NCBI RefSeq assembly: GCF_005144865.1
Contig: NZ_SWFM01000004.1
Span: 62,001-126,000 of the forward strand
DNA: 64,000 nucleotides
Direction: 5' to 3'
From: Guptibacillus hwajinpoensis
Lineage (GTDB): Bacteria > Bacillota > Bacilli > Bacillales > Guptibacillaceae
The position numbers were made by a program, and so were the translations under genes. Positions 1-9,674 of this stretch are shown here, in pieces. Each line of letters starts with the position of its first letter. Positions within the stretch are counted from its first letter, which is position 1. The notes under the pieces are model-generated. The model was not told the DNA's origin and did no database searches. It was given only the letters and a program-made list of their open reading frames with translations.

Positions 1-1
1 C

Positions 2-304
2 GGGACTCTTAACCAGGATCGGATGACGGCTCTAATTAAAAACTATAGCCACCTTGGTCTAAGTATTGTTGCCTCGGGAAATAGCAACGAATTGACGAAA
101 GGTTACGATCCGCTAACGGTCGAATTGAAACAAGTTCGTCAAATCATTCTTCTTATGAAGAAATCAGATCAAACACTAATCAGTCTGCCATTTGACCGGA
201 AAGAACCTGATATTAAAGCTGGATTTGCTTACTATGTTCAAAGCGATAGCGCACAAAAAATCCAGGTTCCACTTGTTCAGATAGAAAGGAAGGTACATGC
301 GTGA
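2..304 (+). CDS. essC: EssC/YukBA type VII secretion ATPase, C-terminal tail (partial)
   Basis: The reading frame is open from base 2, so only about the last 100 residues of a longer gene are present. EssC is the multi-ATPase FtsK/SpoIIIE-type motor of the type VII (Ess/Yuk) secretion system in the cytoplasmic membrane. The tail has no Walker motif of its own; it looks like the degenerate last ATPase module. The identification rests mainly on context: its stop overlaps the GTG start of esaA in a GTGA, and essA follows, the order seen in Bacillus yukBA-yueB-yueC. A start at the ATG at base 23 would be artificial, because the frame continues upstream. Confidence 0.8.
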   Translation, partial: GTLNQDRMTALIKNYSHLGLSIVASGNSNELTKGYDPLTVELKQVRQIILLMKKSDQTLISLPFDRKEPDIKAGFAYYVQSDSAQKIQVPLVQIERKVHA

Positions 305-3300
305 ATGAAAAGAAAAGCATCCTTAAATTAATTCTTGTTACAGCGATCATTCTGGTTCTTCCTCTTGTCTACTTCACTTCAATTGGAGAAAATCCAATGA
401 AAAAGAAGGAAAGCGCCACGAAAACAATCGCAGTCGTGAACGAGGATACAGGAACAAAAGAAGACGAAGAATCAGTTAAATTTGGGAACGACGTCCCTTC
501 TATACTTAAATCTGATTCTAACTACAACTGGGAAGTCGTTGGACGCAGTGCAGGAGAAAATGGATTAAACAACCAGAAGTATGATGCGATCGTCTATATT
601 CCATCTACATTCTCCCAGAAAATATTGACGTATGATGAAAATCAACCTGAACAAACAAAGCTAGAATTTACTGTTCAGAACCAGCTAAATGCCATCAATA
701 AAGAGAAAGTATTACTCGAAATCGAACAAGCGACGAACCGAGTCAATACAAAGATGTCTTCTCTCTATTGGAACTATGTTTCAAATGATCTTGCAAATAT
801 CCAGGAAGAATTTGATCAAATCGTAGAGAAAGAGAAAGCATTCCAGCAGACGATGCTCTCTTTCTACACACCAAGTTCTAAAAACCTTGCAGATCAAATG
901 GAGCAGCAAGTCTCCATGCTCGCTACTCTTCAATCTTCTTCAGAAAGTGCTGAGGAGCGTGCAGCAGTTCAAGCTGATACAATGGAAGGTTTCCAAGAAA
1001 ACCTCGCTAACTTTGTAACCTCTACAAATGACTATCGCGAGTATCAACAAAAGCAACAAGAAGTACTGGAGCAAGTTCAAGCTGATTCAGTAGACTCGAT
1101 TTCCCAAGCTACAGAAATGCCTCAGCCCATGTTCATGAACAATAAAGAGTTATTTGAAGGTGAATCTGAGAGCGTACTTCAAAACATGTCGCAAATGGAA
1201 AATCAATTGCTTGAACAGCAACAGATGTTTTCAGGACTGAAAGAACTACGTTATAACCAGGTCGAGCGCCAAGTCGACGATTTCTATACCTTGCAGGATC
1301 GGATTATAAACTATTACCAACAGCTAAAAGATTCAATGGTTCTGAATAATCTCGAAGGTGAAATCGCATCGCTAAGCAACAAATTGGGAGATGGAGACGA
1401 TATCGTTATTCCTGATGATCCTGAACTTCCAGAGGTTCCTGCAGATCCAGAAGAACCATCTAACCCTGAAGACCCATCCGAAGAAGAGGATTCAATTAAG
1501 GATCTGAATCAACTTCTTAAAAGCTTACAGGATGAAGAGCCACCTGTTATAGAAGAAGATGGAGATAAAAAGGGTTCTACTCCAGTGGATTTAAGTGCGG
1601 AACGGAATGAGTTGTTAGCCATTGCACAAGAGATTTTGACATTACAAGAAACATTAACTGCCCTTGAGGAACCAAAAGTTGAAGATCTTGAGAAGGCTTC
1701 TACAAATTTAGTAACCCTTAAAGATCGAATTGAACAAACAGAACAGCAACTTCTAGCGAAAGAAGATGGCGACAATCCTCTTGACGGTGATCTAGAAGAA
1801 CTGAAGAAGCTAGTTGAGACGCTGACAGAAGAAAATAAAAGCCTACTCGAACAAATTGGTGAACTCACTAAAAAAGTTGATGAGCTAACAAAAGAAAATG
1901 ATAAGCTCACGACTCAGAAAGAGACACTAAGTGAACAGGTAGAGGTTCTAAAAGATTCAAACACTGAGCTAAAAGATTTACTAGTGATGGTATCTGATAA
2001 GATTTATCGTATCTCGTCAGGTATTAATGAGAAGGAAAATGCAATCTTAGCATCACCTGCCCTATCTCAAGCAAGAAAAGATAAGCTATCAGTCTATTTC
2101 CAGCGTCCGATCAAAGGTGCTAACTTAACGGATGTTCTACAGTACTACGCTTACCTTGATCGTTACGAAGCAACGCTGAATGGCATGCTTTCCAAAAATG
2201 ATGTGAAAGAAACCGTTCTTCAAGACAATGATCTTCGCGAAGAAGTGAATAGCATGTTAGAACTTACAAGTGAAGAAAAAGGTCAGTGGGATGCTGTTGG
2301 TACACAGGTGCCGAAAACGAGCGACGCCCTTACCACCTTACAAGATGATTTCACTGTATTTCTAGCAGACTATAAGAACGTCTTAGACACACAACAAGCG
2401 GAACTACTAGAAAGCTTGAATGGAATTGAAGAAGAAGCAGGCAATGTTCTCACTCAAATGCAACAATCAGAGCAGCAGGCACCTGATGAAACAACACAGG
2501 GTGGGACACAAATCATCAGTAATCATGACCAAATCAAAAGCCAAATGAGTTCCCTGTATGAATGGATGGATTCCGTAGAAAACAGTCAATCTGAAATTCT
2601 AACATATACGGATGAACTCCAATCTCGAGTAGCGGAAGTGCAAACCGATGCGAACACGCTTAACAATAAATGGGATAACAACGTAGCATCCACGCTTATG
2701 ATTCGAGATGATGTCTTTAACGTGATGGGCAATGCGTTCGTAGATGGACAATCGAATGATTACGTCTACGATTTCCTTGCCACTCCTATCGACGTGACAG
2801 GAAGCGTGTTTACAGATAAGAAAGACACCAATCTTCCACCGGTTGTTATCTTATTCGTTATTCTCTTAAGCAGCTTGTTAATTGGTTATGCAAGCTACTA
2901 TTTCCAACATGGACCTTGGTGGCTACAAACCATTCTATTCTTAATGCTTACAAGTATCGTAGGTCTTGTTATAAGCTTATACAGCTTATCAATCTATCCA
3001 TTAGGGAACGATCGATCGCTAGAATGGACAATTTTCACTATTTTACTATTACTAAGTTGTTCAGGCTTAATCCGAGTTGCCTTCATGGGACATCATTTAA
3101 TAGGATGGTTTGTTACAGTTGGCCTTGTTGCCCTATTTGTGACACCACTACTAGCCCTATCAACACCAAACTTTAGCTTTACTGATCCAATGTCGAGAGT
3201 ATATATGTCGATTCAGAACAGCACGCAAACTCTCTTTACAGAGGGCGCCATGATTCTAACCGCCGTTTTGATCGTCCTGATTATCCTTCAATATGCGTTA

Positions 3301-3354
3301 AGCAAACGATCATCATTGACGCAAATTAAAGAGGGTGAGGCTCATGAAGCGTAA
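301..3354 (+). CDS. esaA: Type VII secretion membrane protein EsaA (YueB family)
   Basis: A protein of 1017 residues with the EsaA/YueB architecture: one N-terminal membrane segment (about residues 9-27), a very long extracellular region rich in Gln/Glu coiled coil, and about six membrane segments from residue 840 to the end. EsaA is a structural subunit of the Ess/Yuk secretion machine; in B. subtilis YueB is also the SPP1 phage receptor. An acidic, Pro-rich low-complexity stretch lies around residues 380-405, followed by strong heptad coiled coil to about residue 570. The GTG start overlaps the essC stop by four bases (GTGA), with an AAGGAAGG stretch upstream, indicating translational coupling. 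It overlaps the start of essA. Confidence 0.9.
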   Translation: MNEKKSILKLILVTAIILVLPLVYFTSIGENPMKKKESATKTIAVVNEDTGTKEDEESVKFGNDVPSILKSDSNYNWEVVGRSAGENGLNNQKYDAIVYIPSTFSQKILTYDENQPEQTKLEFTVQNQLNAINKEKVLLEIEQATNRVNTKMSSLYWNYVSNDLANIQEEFDQIVEKEKAFQQTMLSFYTPSSKNLADQMEQQVSMLATLQSSSESAEERAAVQADTMEGFQENLANFVTSTNDYREYQQKQQEVLEQVQADSVDSISQATEMPQPMFMNNKELFEGESESVLQNMSQMENQLLEQQQMFSGLKELRYNQVERQVDDFYTLQDRIINYYQQLKDSMVLNNLEGEIASLSNKLGDGDDIVIPDDPELPEVPADPEEPSNPEDPSEEEDSIKDLNQLLKSLQDEEPPVIEEDGDKKGSTPVDLSAERNELLAIAQEILTLQETLTALEEPKVEDLEKASTNLVTLKDRIEQTEQQLLAKEDGDNPLDGDLEELKKLVETLTEENKSLLEQIGELTKKVDELTKENDKLTTQKETLSEQVEVLKDSNTELKDLLVMVSDKIYRISSGINEKENAILASPALSQARKDKLSVYFQRPIKGANLTDVLQYYAYLDRYEATLNGMLSKNDVKETVLQDNDLREEVNSMLELTSEEKGQWDAVGTQVPKTSDALTTLQDDFTVFLADYKNVLDTQQAELLESLNGIEEEAGNVLTQMQQSEQQAPDETTQGGTQIISNHDQIKSQMSSLYEWMDSVENSQSEILTYTDELQSRVAEVQTDANTLNNKWDNNVASTLMIRDDVFNVMGNAFVDGQSNDYVYDFLATPIDVTGSVFTDKKDTNLPPVVILFVILLSSLLIGYASYYFQHGPWWLQTILFLMLTSIVGLVISLYSLSIYPLGNDRSLEWTIFTILLLLSCSGLIRVAFMGHHLIGWFVTVGLVALFVTPLLALSTPNFSFTDPMSRVYMSIQNSTQTLFTEGAMILTAVLIVLIILQYALSKRSSLTQIKEGEAHEA

Positions 3355-3820
3355 GCTCATCAGCCTCATCACCCTGGTCTTTCTCTGCTGCCATCTTGTT
3401 CCTGTAGCAGTAGAAGCGAATACGAACATTAACGAGCTTTTACCGAATGAATACCAGAAAAACAAGTTCAAGAAAAATACCGACTTCATTCATGACACTT
3501 CGAGCAAAGAAATGGGAGAGATTTCAGAAGATCAAAAAACCATTGCATTTAACGGAGAGAAAACATTCGATCCTGAACCTACCATCAATCAATTGTTTCT
3601 CTCGATGGGTGCAGAGAACAGTACCATTAAAGATAAAGCAGAGAACCTGAAGCTATTCTCTGACACTGAGACGGCCGCATTCCAACCTATGGTAACAGAG
3701 GATACTGCAACAACTTCGTCCTCTTTTCAATTATTGATTGGAATATTAATTGGTGTATTTCTACTAGTCCTTGTTATTGTGTTAGTGATCTATAATCGTT
3801 TTTCGACATCAACAAAATAA
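3344..3820 (+). CDS. essA: Type VII secretion protein EssA (YueC family)
   Basis: A small membrane protein of about 158 residues with a cleavable-looking N-terminal signal (MKRKLISLITLVFL...), a polar extracellular middle and one C-terminal transmembrane segment (about residues 126-150). This is the layout of EssA/YueC, a membrane component of the Ess/Yuk secretion apparatus. A GTG at 3335 is in frame, but the ATG at 3344 is preferred because the GAGGG at 3331-3335 then sits eight bases upstream. The start lies inside the end of esaA, so the genes are coupled. A terminator follows directly, so this is the last gene of the operon; no yueD homologue follows. Confidence 0.8.
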   Translation: MKRKLISLITLVFLCCHLVPVAVEANTNINELLPNEYQKNKFKKNTDFIHDTSSKEMGEISEDQKTIAFNGEKTFDPEPTINQLFLSMGAENSTIKDKAENLKLFSDTETAAFQPMVTEDTATTSSSFQLLIGILIGVFLLVLVIVLVIYNRFSTSTK

Positions 3821-3839
3821 ACGAGATACAAATAACGAG

Positions 3840-3873
3840 AAAAAGCTACGACCTCTAGGGGCCGTAGCTTTTT
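3840..3873 (+). terminator. Rho-independent terminator after essA
   Basis: AAAAAGCTACG pairs with CGTAGCTTTTT around a GC-rich loop, followed by a T-rich stretch. It closes the type VII secretion operon; because the stem begins with A5 it may also work toward the opposing SDR gene. Confidence 0.85.
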
Positions 3874-3931
3874 CTCATACTATGAAGAACCATTCGACAT
3901 ATTCTTACAAATACCGGGTGGTGACAGGCAC

Positions 3932-4975
3932 TTACTTACTCCCAGAAATGATTGTTCTCAGTACATCTTCGTTTAGATCGAGTGGTTGGACATTACTTTC
4001 ATTCAACAGTTGTCTTGTATTGGTATCATCAAATGTTAAGGTTTTATCCAGGTATTGATGGAAAACTTTCATTGGTTCATTGAATTTCATTTCTTGCTCT
4101 GTTAATTCTCCATCATAATTAGTAGACACCAGTTCCACCTGATTGAAATCAAGCTCTGATTTTATAGTCTCAAAAACGAGTTGATTCGTTGGTGGTTGAG
4201 AATTCGTAATATGATAGATTTCCTTATTCTTAGAATTCTCCAGTCCAGCTACTAATACATCTACGACATAATCCACCGGAACTAGATTTTGTGCTGTATC
4301 TTGAGCACATAAGAATTTAACTCTATTAGAAGGGATTTCCTTTTTACGTTCCATCCTCTTCTTCATAATCTCAAAGCTTCTGATAACGCCATATAAAGCA
4401 AAAGTTGTCTCAGCTTCCCCTGTTCTTGAGTCACCGATTATAATCGACGGTCTGAAGATCGAAACGTTGAAATGATCTTCATATTCAAATACAAGATGTT
4501 CTGCATGACATTTGCTTTGTTCATAATAATTAACGAAACCATTATCAACAGAATGAAGAGTTTCACTAGCATACAGTTGATCACCAAGTGTATAAGCTGT
4601 ACTAACATGGTAGAAGTTCTTAGCTTGGATATCCCTCGCAAATTCTAATATATTTCTTGTTCCATTCACATTTATATCAAAAGTTTTTTCCTTTTCACTA
4701 TCATCAAACGACAGATACGCAGCGATATGATATACCGTATCAATCGTGCCTTTTAATCCAGCTATATTATCGTTTGAAACTCCAGCATGATCCATCATAA
4801 TATTACCTTCAATAATGAATAATTTACTTTGTAGTTCGGCTGACATAGATTTAATTAAATTAGCAGCTTTTCGCTCATTTCGTGCGAGAGCATAGACCGT
4901 ATGTCCTTCACTTAATAACCTGATCGTCAATTGCTTTCCTACAAAACCTGTCGCACCAGTTAGAAGTATATTCAT
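3932..4975 (-). CDS. Extended SDR family NAD(P)-dependent oxidoreductase (thioester reductase-like)
   Basis: A protein of 347 residues beginning with the Rossmann glycine motif GATGFVGKQL (residues 7-16), followed by the conserved DTVYHIAAYLSF region and a YxxxK-type active site around residue 150 (NYYEQSKCHAE). This is an extended short-chain dehydrogenase related to the NAD_binding_4 (male sterility/thioester reductase) group and to NDP-sugar epimerases. The substrate cannot be deduced. It is a single-gene unit facing the type VII operon, with an AGGTGGG ribosome binding site upstream of the ATG. Its downstream end abuts a GTGACAGGCAC element similar to terminator arms elsewhere in the window. 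Confidence 0.75.
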   Translation of the reverse strand: MNILLTGATGFVGKQLTIRLLSEGHTVYALARNERKAANLIKSMSAELQSKLFIIEGNIMMDHAGVSNDNIAGLKGTIDTVYHIAAYLSFDDSEKEKTFDINVNGTRNILEFARDIQAKNFYHVSTAYTLGDQLYASETLHSVDNGFVNYYEQSKCHAEHLVFEYEDHFNVSIFRPSIIIGDSRTGEAETTFALYGVIRSFEIMKKRMERKKEIPSNRVKFLCAQDTAQNLVPVDYVVDVLVAGLENSKNKEIYHITNSQPPTNQLVFETIKSELDFNQVELVSTNYDGELTEQEMKFNEPMKVFHQYLDKTLTFDDTNTRQLLNESNVQPLDLNEDVLRTIISGSK

Positions 4976-5386
4976 GTTGTTATTTATCCCACCTAAACTA
5001 TCGATTAGTAAATCGTAGTAGTAATTTCACTATGACACATCTTATCAAAGTTTAGCATAGAAAGCTTCATGAAACAGTAATTGCAACATAAAAAACATCT
5101 ATTCAAGATTCTGAATAGGTGCTTACGCATTACTTTACCTTATCAGGTAATTTCTTTTAAGAATAGGTCGATTGAATTCCTAAAATCATGTATAGACATA
5201 CAAATTCCCTATTCTTTTTATCTTTATTCGAACTACTATGGGACTAAGCTTAAATCTATCAGCCTAGTACCTTTACCTTCTATCATATCAACCAATTCCC
5301 TTTCATAACTTCTTTTCCATTCATTTACACAGTACTTTAGTCTTAATTTTCCATTATTTCATATTTTAAGATAATTACAAATACTC
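4976..5386. other. Non-coding gap before the metalloprotease gene
   Basis: About 410 AT-rich bases. A 75-codon frame on the plus strand (5081-5308) has no ribosome binding site and odd composition, and I do not accept it. Otherwise I see only the presumed regulatory region of the protease. Confidence 0.5.
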
Positions 5387-5415
5387 ATGAACTAAGACTT
5401 TATCCCCTCTATAAT
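5387..5415 (+). promoter_or_regulatory. Candidate sigma-A promoter of the M4 protease
   Basis: TATAAT at 5410-5415 with a weak -35 (ATGAAC) 17 bases upstream. The AGGAGGG ribosome binding site and TTG start follow 20-30 bases downstream. The -10 is convincing and the -35 is poor, so the promoter may need an activator. Confidence 0.4.
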
Positions 5416-5446
5416 TGTAAATAGATTACATTTAGGAGGGTTTTAT

Positions 5447-7108
5447 TTGAAAAGAAAAATTATTGCACCACTTGTTGTAACAACCGCACTACTTTCTGCT
5501 TCACTGCCATATAACAATGTACTGGCCGTTCAGCCTGATCATCAAATAGAAAAGCATGAAGTTAAGAAATGGAACGAGAACGCTAACGTTCCACTATTTG
5601 TTAAGGAAAAGCATGCCAAACGTCAGTCCGCTACTTCTAATGATGCACTTAACTATCTTGAAGAAAATAAAGATAAGGTCAAAATTAAGAAACCGAAAGC
5701 CGAACTTAAAGTGGACAAATCCGTTAAAGATGAGATTGGGATGACCCACGTTCGCTTTAACCAAACAAAAAACGGTATACCTGTTGAAGGTGCAGAAGTT
5801 ATTGTTCATTACAATGCAAACGATGAAGTTACAGTCGTAAATGGTGTATATAATACTCAAATAGAAGAAAGCGAGCTAGATACAACTCCAGCTGTATCTT
5901 CAGAAAAAGCTCTGGAAGCAGCAACATCTTCCGTAAATGCGCCGAACAAATTAGATCAGCTTCCAACATCTGAGCTTGTCATTTATCCATTTGAAGGGCA
6001 AAATCATTTAGCTTATAAAGTGAATGTAAACTTTCTGGGAGATGAGCCTGGTAACTGGTTCGTGTTTGTTGATGCACAATCAGGTAACGTTATTGATAAG
6101 TACAATGCGATTATGGACGCAAACCAATTCAAAACACAACACGGCTCAGGTACTGGTGTATTAGGTGATCATCGCCTACTTCATATCACAAAAAGCAAAG
6201 CTGAGAATGAAGGAACGACTTTTCAATTAGCTGATTTTAGTCATGAGGGCTTAGAAGGGATTTTAACCTACGACTACTCGAATGAGAATGGTGAGATTAA
6301 TCTATTCTCAAACAAGAGTGCATCATTTAAATCAGATTACGATCGACCTGCAGTAGATGCTCATTATAATTCAGAACAGGTGTATGACTATTATCTAGAC
6401 GAGCATGGGCGCAATTCTCTTGATGATAACGGTATGCCAATACAATCAGTCGTTCACTTCGGAGAAAACTACAACAATGCTTTCTGGACTGGTAAGTATA
6501 TGGTTTATGGCGACGGTGATGGAGAATTTTTCATCCCATTATCAGCTAGCTTAGATGTAGCCGCACATGAAATGACGCATGGAGTGACGTCTAATTCAGC
6601 AAATTTGATCTACAAATTTCAATCAGGTGCACTAAATGAAGCATTCTCAGATATTTTCGGGGCTTTAATCGACGATTCTGACTGGGAAATAGGAGAAGAT
6701 ATTATGGCTCCTGACGCTGTCGCAAATGGCAGAGAATCGTTAAGGAGCTTAAGTGATCCTAGTAAGTACCCTGTTGGATCTAAGTATGCACCATATGGTA
6801 ACGGTGAAGGAATGTATCCTTCCCATATGGATGAATTCTATGATTTGCCTGGAAATTTAGATAACGGAGGCGTGCATATTAACTCCTCTATCATTAATCA
6901 TGCCGCTTATTTAACAGCTCAGGACATTGGGCGTGAAAAGCTTGGGAAGATTTACTATCGTGCGCTAACACAATATTTGACGCCAACTTCAGACTTCAGT
7001 AATGCGCGTCAAGCGATTATTCAGTCCGCTGTTGACCTTTATGGTGAGGGTAGTTCGGAAGTTGAAGCTGCTACAGGCGGTTTTGATTCTGTAGGTATCA
7101 CCGAATAA
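5447..7108 (+). CDS. Secreted M4 family neutral metalloprotease (thermolysin-like)
   Basis: A preproenzyme of 553 residues: signal peptide (about 1-27), FTP/PepSY-type propeptide (to about residue 230), then a thermolysin-like catalytic domain. The zinc motif HEMTH is at residues 374-378, the third zinc ligand is Glu398 in ALNEAFSD, and the DNGGVHINSSI segment supplies the transition-state His. It hydrolyses extracellular proteins at the amino side of bulky hydrophobic residues. The TTG start at 5447 has a strong AGGAGGG site at 5434-5440. Length and domain order match Bacillus NprE/NprB-type enzymes. It is monocistronic, with its own promoter and terminator. Confidence 0.93.
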   Translation: MKRKIIAPLVVTTALLSASLPYNNVLAVQPDHQIEKHEVKKWNENANVPLFVKEKHAKRQSATSNDALNYLEENKDKVKIKKPKAELKVDKSVKDEIGMTHVRFNQTKNGIPVEGAEVIVHYNANDEVTVVNGVYNTQIEESELDTTPAVSSEKALEAATSSVNAPNKLDQLPTSELVIYPFEGQNHLAYKVNVNFLGDEPGNWFVFVDAQSGNVIDKYNAIMDANQFKTQHGSGTGVLGDHRLLHITKSKAENEGTTFQLADFSHEGLEGILTYDYSNENGEINLFSNKSASFKSDYDRPAVDAHYNSEQVYDYYLDEHGRNSLDDNGMPIQSVVHFGENYNNAFWTGKYMVYGDGDGEFFIPLSASLDVAAHEMTHGVTSNSANLIYKFQSGALNEAFSDIFGALIDDSDWEIGEDIMAPDAVANGRESLRSLSDPSKYPVGSKYAPYGNGEGMYPSHMDEFYDLPGNLDNGGVHINSSIINHAAYLTAQDIGREKLGKIYYRALTQYLTPTSDFSNARQAIIQSAVDLYGEGSSEVEAATGGFDSVGITE

Positions 7109-7122
7109 ATCATTTTATTGAA

Positions 7123-7157
7123 AAAAAGCATTGAGGCAGAGTGCCCTCATGCTTTTT
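7123..7157 (+). terminator. Terminator after the M4 protease
   Basis: AAAAAGCAT(T)GAGG pairs with CCTCATGCTTTTT. It lies directly after the stop codon and is probably bidirectional with the facing beta-helix gene. Confidence 0.85.
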
Positions 7158-7177
7158 GCTTTTTAATGTAAGTCCTC

Positions 7178-9220
7178 TTACCCACAAATATCTGGTGGAT
7201 CACTTTTAAAACAAGCATTGAGGATAAAATCGTTATCCCTATTGTCTGCCTTAATATCATAAGGTGTATTTCGAAACAGTTCATTTCTGAGTAGTAGATT
7301 GTTGCTTGCTGCATCTGTTAAGTAAATACCGTTGTATTGGTTAATTGAGCTCTTGTTATCCTCAACGTTATTGAATTCAGTGTGAACAAGTATTCCGCCT
7401 CTTGAATGAAATTGTACTTTATTACCGGCTACATGATTCCCTACACTATCTAACCTTACTCCCCTAGTGTTTGATAGTATTCGATTGTCAATAATAGCAC
7501 CAGAGCCAAGCCCAGCTATTTCATACATTCCGTTACTACCATTTTGACTCATTTCATTGTTGTAAATGAAGTTAAAACCGGCATTATCAGCGATGCCATT
7601 AATCGCATTCGATTTTATTCGATTTCTTGTAACGGTACTTCCAACAGTTGTGTTTCCTATAAATTGAATTCCATTTCCTCCGTTAGAAAAAATATCGTTG
7701 TCTATAATCCAGTTGTTCATTGCCGTTATTCTGATACCATCTTCACGTGCGTCGATGATTTTATTTTTCCACATTAAGGTTGAGAATGCTAATGACAATT
7801 CGATTCCGTTTCCAGCTGTAATATTCCTTATCGTGTTTTTAACCATTGATATGCCAATGCCTTTTACAGATATACCTGTTTGAACATAATTTCGAATGAT
7901 AAATCCCTGTATAAGTAAGATATTGGCGGAAAGTTCAAAAGCAGTATTCAGCTTCCCTTTTCCATCTAGAATCACTTTATTACCATTGGCAATCAAGCGG
8001 ATGCCAGATTTAGAAATGGGAACAATAACTTCTTCCTGATAGAGGCCATTATTGACTAGGATAGTATCTCCAGTAGAAGCGTTATTCACAGCTGCAGAGA
8101 TTGTAGGAAAGTCTTTCGGAACAACGATTACATTCTCATCAGAAGCAGAACCGTTTTTTACATGAGGATTCTGAAGGATTGTATTGTTTGAATCCGCAAC
8201 CACTAGATCATTATCTTTATTACTTCTAAATAAGTTCTGGAAGATGAGGTTTCTAGTCGCTTTCTCCTTCATTACGAGACCATTCTTATTTTCTATAAGT
8301 TTATTTAGCTCAATGACATTAAGCATACTCTCAACAAGAACACCTGAGAAGGAGTTGCTTACAAACCGATTATCGACAACTAGGTTCCCAGGAGTTTGAA
8401 CTACCAAGCCATTGCCTTTATTTTTCTCGATCTGATTGCTTAAAGATAAGGACCCTCCAAGTTTTGTTGGTAAGTTGATCCCTTCTTTACCATTCCTAAC
8501 AATCTCATTATCATAAACGAGGTTAAAGCCTTCATCCTCTAGTATGCCGCTCTCTATATTACTTCGAATCTCATTTCCAACAATGTGATTTCCAATCGTA
8601 CTGATTCTAATTCCATTTTGTCCATTATGACTAAACTCATTAGCAACAACCCAAACGTTTTTCGACTGAAGATTTATTCCATCCTTATGAGCATGAGAGA
8701 CTTTATTCTTCCAAATTAAGTTAGAGAATGTCCCCTTATTCAGCTGGATTCCGTGACCCTTTGTTACGGTGTGAATCGTATTTTGGATGAGTTTAATTCC
8801 GTATACTCCTGTCACTTCAATTCCCGCTTCTACATAGTCTCGGATCTGAATTCCGCTTATCTCTATATTATTCGCCATTAACGTAAATCCTGTATCTAGC
8901 TCTCCTTTTCCATTTAAAATAACATCCTTACCGTTCGCAATGAATCGGAGAGATGGTTTGGTAGAAGGATTAGAAACACTCTCATGATACGTACCATTTG
9001 CTAATAAAATTGTGTCTCCAGCTGATGCTTGATCCACCGCTTCTCCGATTGTTGGAAAATCTCTAGGAACGTGAAGAATTTGGTTATTAGGCTTTTGGGA
9101 GTCCACTGTTTCTTCATCCTCACCCATAAGAGATACGAGTTCGGAATGATAATCTTGAATCGAGTCATTCCACTTCTCAAGAAGTTCCGTTAAACTTAAC
9201 TCACTCTCGCCAATTGACAT
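7178..9220 (-). CDS. Right-handed parallel beta-helix (NosD/pectate-lyase-like) protein, internally duplicated
   Basis: About 680 residues made of repeated short coils with N-x-I/V and N-G-I turns, typical of right-handed parallel beta-helices (PbH1 repeats; NosD and pectin-lyase folds). The protein is a tandem duplication: a segment starting VPRDFPTIGEAVDQASAGDT in the first half recurs as VPKDFPTISAAVNNASTGDT in the second, each followed by matching coils over about 280 residues. No signal peptide or catalytic motif is visible; the first 45 residues are acidic and helical. I prefer the ATG at 9220, which has GGAG six bases upstream, over the GTG at 9232. The function is unknown; surface, spore-coat or carbohydrate-binding roles are possible. 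Confidence 0.8.
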   Translation of the reverse strand: MSIGESELSLTELLEKWNDSIQDYHSELVSLMGEDEETVDSQKPNNQILHVPRDFPTIGEAVDQASAGDTILLANGTYHESVSNPSTKPSLRFIANGKDVILNGKGELDTGFTLMANNIEISGIQIRDYVEAGIEVTGVYGIKLIQNTIHTVTKGHGIQLNKGTFSNLIWKNKVSHAHKDGINLQSKNVWVVANEFSHNGQNGIRISTIGNHIVGNEIRSNIESGILEDEGFNLVYDNEIVRNGKEGINLPTKLGGSLSLSNQIEKNKGNGLVVQTPGNLVVDNRFVSNSFSGVLVESMLNVIELNKLIENKNGLVMKEKATRNLIFQNLFRSNKDNDLVVADSNNTILQNPHVKNGSASDENVIVVPKDFPTISAAVNNASTGDTILVNNGLYQEEVIVPISKSGIRLIANGNKVILDGKGKLNTAFELSANILLIQGFIIRNYVQTGISVKGIGISMVKNTIRNITAGNGIELSLAFSTLMWKNKIIDAREDGIRITAMNNWIIDNDIFSNGGNGIQFIGNTTVGSTVTRNRIKSNAINGIADNAGFNFIYNNEMSQNGSNGMYEIAGLGSGAIIDNRILSNTRGVRLDSVGNHVAGNKVQFHSRGGILVHTEFNNVEDNKSSINQYNGIYLTDAASNNLLLRNELFRNTPYDIKADNRDNDFILNACFKSDPPDICG

Positions 9221-9303
9221 ACTCATCTCCACACCCTTTTTGAAATATCCTACATCTTTTGTGTGAAACAGATATTTATAATTAAAAAACTGTTTTCTTA
9301 GAG

Positions 9304-9463
9304 ATTGTTGCTATAAGAGTAATGGTTAATGCTTCAGAATGCTCACTTTTCTTGGAGCGGGCGTTGAGCCTGCAGGAGTCGAGCACCTTCCGCTCCAATC
9401 AGCTAAGTGTAGTTTTTCACACAAAAAACTCTTTCAAAAACAACAATCTTTTAGAAAAGAGCC
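9304..9463. repeat. Degenerate Bacillaceae intergenic repeat, copy 1
   Basis: The stretch TTGTTGCTATAA...GGAGCGGGCGTTGAGCC-TGCAGGAGTCGAGC...CTTCCGCTCCAATC ends in AAAAACAAnnATCTTTTAGAAAA. The middle resembles a common GC-rich intergenic element of alkaliphilic bacilli with its centre deleted. The ends recur at 20002-20098. A 74-codon frame here (9339-9563) is a by-product of the element. Confidence 0.55.
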
Positions 9464-9593
9464 TAAAAAAATGAAGAAAACCATAGTCTCCTTCATTATT
9501 GACTGTATTGCTTCTATCATATGTACAACAAAAAAAGAAATGATTAGTCATTTACCTAAGTAGCGGATTTTAACTAACTCTTTTAGAATGCAA

Positions 9594-9651
9594 AGAAAAA
9601 GGAGGTTACCTACTGCTACGACAAAGCGTTTAAACAGTAAGAACACCCTCC
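9594..9651 (-). terminator. Terminator of the M42 peptidase gene
   Basis: Read on the minus strand, GGAGGGTGTTCTTACTG pairs imperfectly with CAGTAGGTAACCTCC and is followed by TTTTTCTTT. It lies about 25 bases past the stop codon of the M42 gene. Confidence 0.6.
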
Positions 9652-9674
9652 GATTACTCGAAATATAATTCTCA

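Noticed and set aside
5081..5308. 75-codon plus frame in the gap before the M4 protease
   Set aside because: No ribosome binding site, composition unlike the neighbours, no recognisable domain.
9339..9563. 74-codon plus frame
   Set aside because: It lies in the degenerate intergenic repeat and its composition follows the repeat.
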